Part shown: positions 54,301 to 64,000 of the stretch, piece by piece
Position numbering within the stretch: position 1 is the first letter of the stretch
Layout: every line of letters begins with the position of its first letter
DNA from: Blepharisma japonicum
Lineage: Eukaryota; Ciliophora; Heterotrichea; Heterotrichida; Blepharismidae
DNA length: 64,000 bases
Assembly: GCA_949751835.1 (NCBI GenBank)
Contig: CATKHK010000069.1
Span: forward strand, 62,001-126,000
Reading direction: 5' to 3'
The notes under the pieces: model-generated
What the model saw: only the letters and a program-made list of their open reading frames with translations
What the model was told of the DNA's origin: nothing
Database searches by the model: none
Translations under genes and position numbers: made by a program

Positions 54301-57300
54301 GAACCAGTGAAATAATATCCTCTATTAATGGCTGCTAGAGGATCAGTTGCATCATAATTAGGATAAAATTGGTTATCTTTTCCGGTGAGAACTGGTATAT
54401 TTGACTCTAAATCAGTGACAACATCATTTATTTGATGCGGCATCAAATTGAATACCAAAAAATTGCTATAAGCAGAATTACTATTACAATTGCTACCATT
54501 TATAACATATCCAGTAGGGCAAAATGACATACACAAAGATTGTATCAGATAATACCCTGATACACAAACAAGACAGCCATTATACTTAAGTGTAGAACAA
54601 GACGCACAAATTGAATTGCAAAGTTCACAGCTTTGAGAACTGGAGACTCATAAGGCATTTGCAAGGCACATGCAATGGCCAGCTGATTTATAAGCATTTG
54701 TAATACAGCTTGTGCATTCTCCAGAAAAGGTAGTGCAAGTCTCGCATTCTTTGTCTCTGCAAAGATTGCATGACAAGCCATTAACACATCCTTGGCTACA
54801 GCTAGAGCAAGCTGTGCAGCTATCTGGGTATTTATCAAAGTCACATTCACTTAAGCATTGATGATTTGAAGGACAAACAGAGCAGCCAGTTCCGCATGAA
54901 GAAGCTGCATAATCATCAGCTTGGTTACTATTTGAATTATATATTATTAATCGTGCTAAAAATCCATGGAGTCCTGAAGTTCCAAAAGTTTCATCGTTTC
55001 CTATATAAAGGGCTCCAAAAATACTATCTTTAAGATATGTCAAAGAAGTAGTTGCAATAAAGCTAATAGAAACCGTGTTGATATAGAGATTAAGAACTGT
55101 TTTGCCATCTGTCTGTACTTGGCCTGTAAAACTTAAGAAATGCCAGCTATTTAAAATGCTTGTAGGAGATGTTAAAGTTTTAGAAGTTGAATCGGAAAAT
55201 ATTACTGAGAGGACTGGAAATCCTGATGGGTCTACAGTTATCTTTACAATATCACTAGAGAAATATTTCGTTACTAATATCCCAGCTGCGAGTGGCTTAG
55301 TTCATATAGAAATTGTAAATGATGGTGCAATTACCACATTTGATGATAAGTATTTGCTGAATTTAAAGTAGTAGCCTCTTTTATAAGCTGGAATTGGATC
55401 ATTCGCATCAAAATTTGGATAAGTATAAACATTATTAACACCCACATTGAACCCAGAAACAGTATCAAGACGAATCTGATCTGTTAAATCCAGGCTAATA
55501 CCTATATTTGACCCATAATCACATGTATTTGCTATTGTATTTTCAGTATACCCTGATGGGCACTCGCCTAAGCACTGTCCAGTTGAAGCAAAAAAGAAAA
55601 ACCCTGAAATGCACGCAGTGCATTTATTGTAAATTGCAATTGTGCATAGAGAGCACTCACTCGGGCATAAAATACATGAAAGCCCATCTATAGAAGACCC
55701 ATAGCCAGGATTACAAAAGCATGAACCAGAAACTAAAGTAGCACCAGAAATGCATTGAGTGCATTTTCCTACATCAAATCCTGTGCAAACTAAGCATAAT
55801 ATATCATAACAAATATTACATGAATTTCCTCTAACACATCCTTTAGAGCATGAGTTACAAGCTGAACAAGAAGCCCCATCTTGGTATGTTGAGATTGAGC
55901 AAGCTGATAAGCAAGAACCTTTCGATCCTGCCCCACAAAATGTGAAGCTATTAACAATACTTAGAAAATCAGTAATTCTTACATTTCACAGCTGAAAATA
56001 ATATAGAAACCCAACAAATCCAGAACTGCTACCTTTTCCTAATTGCAAATTAGTATTGGATTGGTCTCTAAAAATGAAATTAGGGTTGCTTAATCAGTTT
56101 GCTAAATTTCCATTGATATAAATTTCGAAAATAGATGCACCTGATGTGTAAGCTACTACAGTTGATACATAATTTCACCCTGCAAGTAAAGAGGTTTGTG
56201 TTAGTGAAATTACTGAATTTGCTTGCATATTGTCTTCCATCCTTACACTTATAGAGCCATTTGACGTTATTTTAAGCCGATTTTTCCTTATAGCATTTCC
56301 ATCTATGATATCATAAATTCATGCCCCCGTAGAAAAGCTGTGAGAAAGTAAAACAGGAGATGAAGACTGCAAAAGCATGTCCCCATCAAAATAAAGACCT
56401 CTTTTATATGCAGCAGGGATAGGATCATCTGCTTCAGGAGATGTAAAATGCTGATATGTGCTTGAAGAAGTCCCAGAAGTAAAAATTCCATAAGACCCTT
56501 GAAAATCAGTGTCAAATAATAAATCAATAACTACCGTTGAGACTACTGCACAACCAGCTCCATATCCATAAGGGCATTCATTTAAGCATATATCATTTAC
56601 TATTTGGCTTCCCGCCACACAAGTATTGCATTCAAAATGGATTGCTTGTTTGCAGACAGAACAAAGTATATCACACACCTCACAGTTACCTGAATTCCAA
56701 AACGCGTTTGTCTTACATTTGCATCCTCCTGATCCATCACTTTCTGCATTTGTGATGCAGCTTGAGCAAGATCCAGAAAAAGTATCGCATGCACTGCACT
56801 GCATAGTCTTACAAAGGGTGCATGCACCGCTAGAGCTGGTATATCTACACCCATTATAGCATAATCCTGAACAAGTTTCACATGATGATCCATTATAAAA
56901 CTCCAAAAATTGGCAAGTTTTAGGACAGTTATGGTCACTAGGACATTGAGTACAAGGAGAATTGCAGCTTGTAGTTGTATAGTCACTGAGTTGAAACATG
57001 CTTCTATTAAAGATCTTTAAATTATATAAAAAACCTTCAAAACCACTTGTGCCTGAATTTCCAATATAAAGAGTACCAATGATTTGGTCTTGAAAATAAG
57101 TTTGAGTTGAAGAGGTGCCTGAGCCTACTGAAATTGAATTAAAATATGAGTTTACGGTGACTCTGCTGCTTGAGTCAATTTTCCCTGTAAATGAAACAAA
57201 GCTTCAACTGCTTATTAGGGCATTTTGAGATGATGAAACAGAAAATGGCGAAGAGTCGCTTAAAATAAGCGAAAGTTTGGGAAATCCACTATTGAGCTCA

Positions 57301-59759
57301 AGGCAAAAAATTTGAGACCCTGAAATTATTTTTGTTACAATTGGGCCTGATGATATTGGATAGATTCATATAGATATAGTAAAATACGGGGCTATCATTA
57401 TATTTGTTGACATATAGCTTGATGGTTTAAAATAATACCCTTGCAGATACTGCGGATATGGGTCTCCTGTCTCATACGATGGATAAGCATTATTTGTAGG
57501 CCCAACTTGTATTCCTGAGACTGAACCAAGCTTTATTTCATCATAAAGAAGCAAACTTAATCCATTTGATGAAAATATGCAAGTTTTTGCTGAGGAGTTC
57601 TCTATATATCCTGTAGGGCAGTTGAGTAGACATATTTTATTAATATATAAAAAGTTGCCAGAGTTGCAGGAAGTGCATGAAGTATCTAGAGGGCCTATAC
57701 AAGTGACACATTTTGTATTGCAAGGAGAACAAAGAGCTTGGTTTGTAGGCTGATAAAACCCAGGATCACATGCACAAGGGGTTCCAGAAGCATTAGAAAT
57801 ACATAATGTGCAAGCATTTGGTAAAAAAGATGAGCACTGAGAACATAAAAAATCGTCACATATGTAGCAAGATGTCCCTCTAGTACAGCCCATTGTGCAA
57901 GGGCCTGAAGCTAGGCATGGCTGACAATTGGTTCCATCATAATAATGAGAATAATCGCATGGCCATAAAGTAGATACCACTCCACCTATAAATCCGTAAA
58001 TATTATATGCATCGGAAAAGTCTGTAATAGTTACACCTCATAGCTGATAATAACTTATAAAGCCTTTAAATTTCGGAGAGCCTTTGCCTATATATAATTT
58101 TCCACCATCCAGCAGCCTAAATGCATAATTTGAAGCTGTTACTGATGCCCCAGCAACATTGTTTAGATATGGAGTTAGTGTCGTAGCTTTATTAGCAAAG
58201 CCTATTGAATAAGAAGCATAGCTTCATATATTTGGAGTTATAGAATTTGATGCAGTGTAGCTTGCTGATGTCGCATCTCATTTTTGTAAGTCTACATTAA
58301 TAGTCCCATCAGCTTTTATGATAAGTGCATTTGTGTTATCACTAATCATAGTCCCAGAAATAGGATAAACCCAAAATCCCATGCTCCAAGTATTAGATAA
58401 ATTTATAGACCCACTCAAAAACTGGCTCGAATCAAAATAAAGACCTCTATTTTTAGCTGGAAATGGATCAGATGTTTCTGCGCTATTCCAATAATTATAA
58501 CTTACAGAGCTACCACCTGTAATAAGCTCTTTTGCATAAGTCCCAGCAAATGCAGTATTAAAATCAGCTGTTAAAACTTCAAAACAATAATAACCTCCAC
58601 AGTCGCCTGCCCCATAAGGAGTCCCATACATGCAAACTCCTTCATTAGGCAGTCCAAAACTGCATACCGTGCTAGTTCAAGTTTGAGTACACTCAGTGGC
58701 TAGATGGTCACAGCAAAGTGGAGAGTTTCCTGTAGTGCATCCAGAGCATTCTACATAAGAGTAACCAGTACAAGACATACAATCTGGAGAAAAGCAAATT
58801 GAGCAGTCACTTCCTCTAACACACCAAGGTCAATTTGGACATGAATTATCGCAGTCTTGACAAATAGATCCATCATAGTACTGATTATTAATACATTCAA
58901 TAGTAGGAGCTGAGACTGCACTATTTGTTTCATAATCGACTCTTGCTTGAAGTCAATAAATAAATCCTCTAAACGAATCATATATACCTGTATTTCCAAG
59001 ATTTCATTTATAAGTCCCGCTAGGAAAGCTCAGCTCAGAATCACTCCACATCACGCTATAGGCCATAGCTCCATCAATATCAATAGTAAATGAGGCTGTA
59101 CTACAATCACTTTGAATAAAATAAATTGATGTATAATGCCAAGATGTAGGATTTGCATAATTGCAAGACTCTGATACATGATTTTGTGCACCATATGAGT
59201 TCTTAATTATGGCCTCAAAATGATGAATACCAAGAAATGTCTCTATTTTTATATAAGATAATGTGTCAATCATGACATTTAAAATTTCTCCACCTTCAAT
59301 AATTTTTATTCATAAATTTAGAATAAAATAAGGACCTGGGATGAAGCTTGTGCTGCTGGCCATCCCAGATGTATGGGCAAAATAAAAGCCACGATCTTTA
59401 GTAGGCAATGGGGATTTCTGTGATTGATCATTAAATTGGATTCCACCTGGGTTTAAAAAATATGTGCTGCTGCCATAAACAGCATCCTGTATTTGGACAC
59501 TTGTAAAATCTTTAAAACTTGAAAATTCTAAAGTGAATAAAATTGCATTTGATGGATCAGGCGCAAGACAGTATTTATAGCAGGTATCACAAGTCATTTC
59601 ATCTGGGAAGAGAGATGGACACTTATCTACGCATATTAGGGAGTCAACCATGTATTTTGGTTTATTGCAAGTGAGTCTTCCAAGGTAATCTAAACTATCA
59701 AATGGGCACGCTGAAAGAACTAAAGCAGCATGAACGATTAAAATAAAGATCCCTAACAT
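51360..59759 (-). CDS. Gene G: seven-module LamG/Cys-rich protein with truncated membrane tail
   Basis: ATG at 59759 gives the signal peptide MLGIFILIVHAALVLSACPF. The frame (2799 codons) ends at TAA 51360-51362. LamG modules lie near residues 121 (type 1), 440 (2), 776 (3), 1120 (4), 1463 (7), 1815 (8) and 2185 (9), so the 5-6 pair is missing. An Ig-like domain begins near 2523. The tail has the first hydrophobic helix (residues about 2735-2755) and the conserved FYLRFWIQCYLELGAA helix, then ends after EFTNC because of an internal deletion of about 90 codons with a frameshift. The protein would keep its entire ectodomain and about two helices rather than seven. It may still be membrane-anchored, or the gene may be a recent pseudogene. 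No 15-21 base GT...AG intron at the join restores the frame cleanly. Confidence 0.85.
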
Positions 59760-60086
59760 TTTATTATAATTTAATTCAATGAGCTTAAAATAAATGAAAA
59801 AGATAAAATTTAAGAATAAGCTTTTTAAGCAATAAAGCTACAAATAATGATTATTTTTAGAAATTTTTAGAGTCTGTATATGAGACTTAATTGAATTATT
59901 AGTTTAAGATTTCTTCCAAAGTGAATATTGCAGGAGTAATTATCATAGCAAGAATACTTGCATAAATTGACTCAAGCTTAGAGTTTTGTTTGAAGTACTT
60001 CTTAGCCTCCATATTTTATAAGCAATTCTTAAGAGGGAAGTAAAACACATTTTTATTTAAAATTTTATTAATCAATGGTTAGAATA
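59760..60086. other. Spacer between gene G and gene H
   Basis: This short AT-rich spacer must carry the gene G promoter and the gene H 3' end. It includes one small open frame (59899-60012), listed separately. Nothing else was recognised. Confidence 0.4.
59899..60012 (-). CDS. Possible 37-residue small ORF with a hydrophobic stretch
   Basis: ATG at 60012 to TAA at 59899 codes a 37-residue peptide: a basic start (MEAKKYFKQNSK) followed by a hydrophobic run (SIYASILAMIITPAIF). The composition is less A/T-biased than the surrounding spacer. It lies 75 bases downstream of the gene H stop on the same strand. It could be a small membrane peptide, a displaced C-terminal fragment of a receptor, or chance. 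I recognise no family. Confidence 0.22.
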   Translation of the reverse strand: MEAKKYFKQNSKLESIYASILAMIITPAIFTLEEILN

Positions 60087-62747
60087 TTAATTGCCTGAAA
60101 ACCATTGCGATCCTGCAAAATTTTCCTTATCCGGTGATTTTGAACTTGCAAAAAGTGGATCTTTAGAATAAGACGCATTATTTACCTTCAAAACATTAAT
60201 TTCTGTTGCACAAATCTTGCTTCCAAGGCTAAATTTGAATAAAAATCCCATTTCAATGCCTTTCTCTGTAGTCAATAAATTTTTGAACTTCAAAGTTTGT
60301 AATATCATGCCAACTACTCCTAAAATTATCCAGCCTATTATCAATCCAAGTTCCCAAAGAACATTCATTTCATTGCCTACAAGAGAATGAACACTAGAAA
60401 TCACATTGCTTCAAATGACAATAAAAACTGAAACAATGGCCCACATATTCATTCGTGGATAATTATAAATCCTAATTTTTCAATATACAAAAGCAAGGGC
60501 AAGCAGCATAAAAGAGTAAATCATTCCTTCCAAAGCTTTACTTACCAAATAAAGATTTTTATTGACTCCTATCATAATAAAATATAAAGCTGATTTATAG
60601 ACTGCAGCTTTAGGATGCAGAATAATATTAAAAATTGGATGATAAAGCTGTCATAAAGGCTGAAAATATATTGAAAGAGCCATATATAATAGTAAAACAA
60701 TAAGACAAAGCAAAGAAATCGATAAATGAAACCCTGTCCAGCAGTATGTATAGCAATCATTAGACACAAAACTATCTGTAATTGAATTTCCTGCACTCTC
60801 TTTGCATAAAAACACAGAAAAAAGTATAGATATAAATGGAATGTATGCAATACTGCATAGCAAAAGAATCACTATTTCTGATATTAGCTCAATTAACTCG
60901 AAAAAGTAATTGGAATATTTTTCGCTATAATCTTGAAATGTCGGCAAGAGATCAACAAGAGAATATCTAAATGGAATTAAAAAGATTATGTCACCTTTTC
61001 TCATTCCTAAATCATAAAACGATATCATGAGATTTGCTAATGTTCTAGGATCCACTAAGGCCATTACAATCCTACATTTGGAGTTGATTATATCTAAAAA
61101 ATAATTTTTGTAGTTTTCTAACTGGTCAGTTGTATAAACAGTGGTAAAATAATAGGATGAATTATTGGCGACTTCTATATGCAGTTTAGAAAGTTTAATT
61201 ACCATGGTCTCGTATGTTTTTTTGGATCATTCTGGCCGATGGACAATAGCAACTTTTTTTCAGCCAAAAATATTTGCAAGCTCTGGAAAAATTCCTGCTA
61301 TATATGATTCTTCTTTAGAAATGGTCATGAATTCTGGATATATTGTCTTATTCATCAATTCAGGAGTAAACTCGCATCCATTAGCTATTATTGGAGCAGA
61401 AATGTTAAGAGCTCTAAAATCCATTATATCTCCGAGGCAAATTGGATCACGTTTTGCAGATAAGTGAACCACTCCAATCTTATCTTTTAGTTTTGCAAAA
61501 CATGGCCTAGAGAAGTTTTTACTGTAAAGTGTGACTCCACAGTCTGTAGATTGAACATTTAAATTGAAATTGCTAAGAAGACCTGATTGGCGAGCAATGC
61601 GGAAAGCAAAGTAATTACCCCATCGGATGAAAATATTATAAGTGGCATTCGTACCTCCTGGATCACTTATCCCATCAGCAAGGGAAATTGTAATGTTTAC
61701 TCTTGGCAAATTAGGAATGATAGTAGAGTTTCCTGGGTAAACTAAAGCACTCCCAATTAAAATTTTTCCACTTGAAATAGATCCTACTTTGATTTTTTTG
61801 CCATTTTGGATATTTATAATTGAAAAATTAGGAAATGGGCTATGATTAATCGTCTTTTTTTCTAATATTTGCAGAGTTTCATGAGTTGTGTAGTCTATAA
61901 ATTGCAAAACAGTTTTTAAAACTTTTTCTATAGCCAAATATTGATAATGGCTATAGCTAGTTGCATTTTCAAGGCCTTCTTCAGCATAAAATACCAGTCC
62001 ATCATTAGTGTAATTTCCTCAAATACTATCACTTCCCATGATAACTCCATAACCGTTTTTCAGCATCATTTTGGAGCTTAAACTTTTAACTATCAAAGGA
62101 GAGCTTCTGCCATCGTTTAGAATAATTATATTTCCTATGCCATTAGGTTTTACTTCTCTTCCTATAATTAGATCATAAATATCTCGATCTTCATTATCTG
62201 TGCAAAATACAGGCAAGCCTTTGCCTTGTTTTTTAAGTGAAAGCAAAATTGGATTTACTGCACTATTTGCTATAACTATAAATTTTTTTCAACCGAAGTA
62301 ATTTGTTAGCTGATTTAAGGCTTGATAATGAAAATCATAAGAAATATGGCCAAAAAATTCATATTTACCATATACGTCTACTTGATGATTCAGATTTATA
62401 TACAAAAAATGAAATTTTTCTGAGTAAGCTCTTATTTGGAACGAATAAAAAGTACTAAAAGTGGCATCAATCGCTAAACTTGGCAAATGGATGCAGCCAA
62501 TTTGAAAATCGCAGTCTTCAGCATTTGTTATGATAAATGTAAAGTCCCTTTGAAACTTTTCATTTAAAGACTTCCATAAGTAATTTGTTAGACCTGATGG
62601 TGTAGAATCTGATACTAATATAACCACATTAAAAGATTGGGATATACGAAATAGTTGAAACTGAAGAAATAGGATAAAAAACAAGGCCATTAATATTATA
62701 ATAGACAAACATTTACGAAAATTAAGACTAATTATATAATTTCACAT
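60087..62747 (-). CDS. Gene H: tandem venus-flytrap (ANF-receptor-like) multi-pass receptor
   Basis: The frame of 886 codons runs from ATG at 62747 (second codon TGA = Trp) to TAA at 60087. The start puts R-K before a hydrophobic leader (CLSIIILMALFFILFLQF); an in-frame ATG at 62690 is the alternative. Two periplasmic-binding-protein type I-like domains follow. The first (residues about 35-340) has TNYFGWKKFIVIAN and a C-terminal NGKKIKVG...ALVYPGN stretch, as at the end of the ligand domain of class C receptors. The second (about 365-595) has the hallmark FPELANIFGWKKVAIVHRPE. Five to seven hydrophobic helices follow from about residue 605 (for example SEIVILLLCSIAYIPFISIL, then LLCLIVLLLYMAL). 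There is no guanylate-cyclase or kinase domain, and the cytoplasmic end is short. Known relatives sense amino acids or peptides, so a chemosensory role is inferred. It is unrelated to genes A-G. Confidence 0.85.
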
Positions 62748-63562
62748 TATTTAAATATCCAGAGCTATGTAGTTAATTTCATTTTAATTAATTAAATATT
62801 TAATTCAACAACCAAAAAATAAAGTTAACAGAAAATGAATATTTTAGGAATCTACCCAGATTTATCAATTAAAATTACTTCTATTAAATCCTCAGTTTTT
62901 GAGAGCCTTTTTAGTTGCATAATAACTGACTCTTATAAGGAGAGCTTTTGAAAATTTTTTTTTGAAATAGTTATTTTTTATATTTGAAATGCGTAGTTAT
63001 ATTGATGCTTAAATTTTTTTTCAATCCAAATTATTCAATTTTATTTTATTGGGATTGATGATTAAAGATAATTCAAAAATTCTGTTTAATTAGATAAGCC
63101 AAAACTTTAAATGGCAAAATCCTAGAATAATTCAAATACATAAAGTTTTAATTGAAAGGCAGCTATTTTCTGTAATAAATATTTTCAATCTGAATTCTTC
63201 TCTTAATATTTAATAACTCGATTTTTTTTTTAATCTTAACTTTAAATATAATAGAAAAATGCATTTATTATTCTATGACAGCTTGATACTTATTCAATTA
63301 TTAAGAGTTAATGGTTTGCATAAATAGCAAAATAATTTTGATTATTTCTCATAGATTACTGATAAGCCTTGGCGTTTTAGTAAGAGATTAAATTAATTAT
63401 TTAATAAAAATGAATTAATTGTTAAGCTAAATTTTCTTTAGAGTTTGATCATAACTTTTTATATAAATTAAACACTCAATAATTATTGCAGGATTTCATG
63501 AATCTGATACCTAGTATAATTTACTTAGGATGATAATTTACTGGAAAATAAGTTATAAAAAT
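62748..63562. promoter_or_regulatory. Shared divergent promoter region of genes H and I
   Basis: This 815-bp AT-rich spacer lies between two divergently transcribed genes, so it should hold both promoters. I found no clear motif, RNA gene or reading frame in it. The gene I start could lie 33 bases earlier, at 63530. Confidence 0.5.
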
Positions 63563-64000
63563 ATGAGCACTATAAGATGTTATAATCCAACGTGCAACCG
63601 TGAAGTTGAACTTTCATGCAGCTGCACTTCTCCTGAAACTTATTCTTGCAAAAAGCACTTATTGGAGCATTGCAAATCTACTAGCAGACCCCATAATTTT
63701 AGTTCAATATTTTATGAGTCTGTTGAAGGCACAAAAGAAGCGATTCTTAGCCTTCTTGCAGAAGAAATATATAAAACTGATGAAATAAAAGCAAATGTAA
63801 TCGCTTCCTTTTCTCAAACTCTTTTCAGTTATAAAAATATTCTTAAACAAGTTTTAGAAGAAATTGATTATGATTCTGTGAGGATTAGCCGCTATTTTGA
63901 AAAAATTTGACAAGTGCAAAAACTATCGAGATTTGAGAATGATCCAGATTTAAATTTGCTAGCTTTACAGCCATATGAAGCCGTTGAAAAAGTTAAAGAA
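63563..64000 (+). CDS. Gene I: B-box-like zinc-motif protein (3' end beyond window)
   Basis: From ATG 63563 the frame is open to the right edge (146 codons), with one TGA read as Trp at 63908. The N-terminus has a Cys/His cluster: CYNPTCNREV, then CSC-x6-YSC-x2-H-x3-H-C and a later PH (residues 5-45). This resembles a B-box zinc finger. A mostly helical, charged region follows (residues 50-146), suggestive of a coiled coil. An in-frame ATG at 63530 would add 11 residues; the later start is preferred because it directly precedes the zinc motif. B-box proteins usually act as protein-protein interaction adaptors in the cytoplasm. What follows to the right cannot be seen. No link to the surface-protein array is evident. 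Confidence 0.7.

Noticed and set aside
1-59759. Reading the minus strand as dozens of short fragmented genes or pseudogenes broken by TGA
   Set aside because: The fragments are all in one frame per gene, are separated only by TGA, and TGA aligns with Trp codons in paralogs. Seven long genes explain them.
1-59759. Bacterial or mycoplasma origin because TGA = Trp
   Set aside because: The proteins are giant LamG/furin-like multi-domain chains, and there are no Shine-Dalgarno-like sites or operon-type spacing. The ANF-receptor and B-box neighbours are eukaryotic.

Overview
The window looks like macronuclear DNA of a ciliate that reads TGA as tryptophan and uses only TAA and TAG as stops. The best fit is a heterotrich of the Blepharisma type; Colpoda-like ciliates are an alternative. 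The evidence is direct. Seven very long minus-strand frames are interrupted only by TGA, the TGA falls where paralogs have TGG (for example the Trp of the motif RGFWFNG is TGA in genes A and D and TGG in genes B and C), and the same frames end at TAA or TAG. The intergenic DNA is very AT-rich. I see no introns in any gene: each frame holds from start to stop.

Layout: positions 1-59759 hold seven head-to-tail minus-strand paralogs, named A to G here from left to right. They encode giant secreted-then-membrane-anchored proteins. Each has a signal peptide, then alternating laminin-G/concanavalin-like beta domains (about 200 residues) and furin/growth-factor-receptor-like Cys-rich linkers (about 100-150 residues). 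These are followed by an Ig-like domain and a constant C-terminal region with about seven membrane helices. Gene A, cut by the left edge, carries nine lamin-G modules that can each be recognised by type (1 to 9). The other genes are ordered subsets or rearrangements of the same nine types: B 1-5-6-5-6-9, C 1-2-3-4-5-6-9, D 1-2-5-6-7-8-9, E 7-8-9, F (relic 1)-5-6-9, G 1-2-3-4-7-8-9. Modules 3-4, 5-6 and 7-8 are gained or lost as pairs, and the joints I could trace lie in the Cys-rich linkers. The array looks like a repertoire of cell-surface receptors or adhesins made by unequal recombination, with a variable ectodomain and a constant membrane tail.

The array also carries fossils. Gene G has lost part of its membrane domain and shifted frame. 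A decayed copy of a membrane tail lies downstream of G. A 255-bp duplication of the 3' end follows gene C. Gene F has a 3 x 30 bp in-frame repeat near its C-terminus.

To the right, gene H (minus) is an unrelated receptor with two periplasmic-binding-protein-like (venus-flytrap, ANF-receptor-like) domains and a multi-helix membrane region. Gene I (plus, cut by the right edge) begins with a B-box-like Cys/His zinc motif and is transcribed divergently from H. No tRNA, rRNA, CRISPR array or transposon was recognised.
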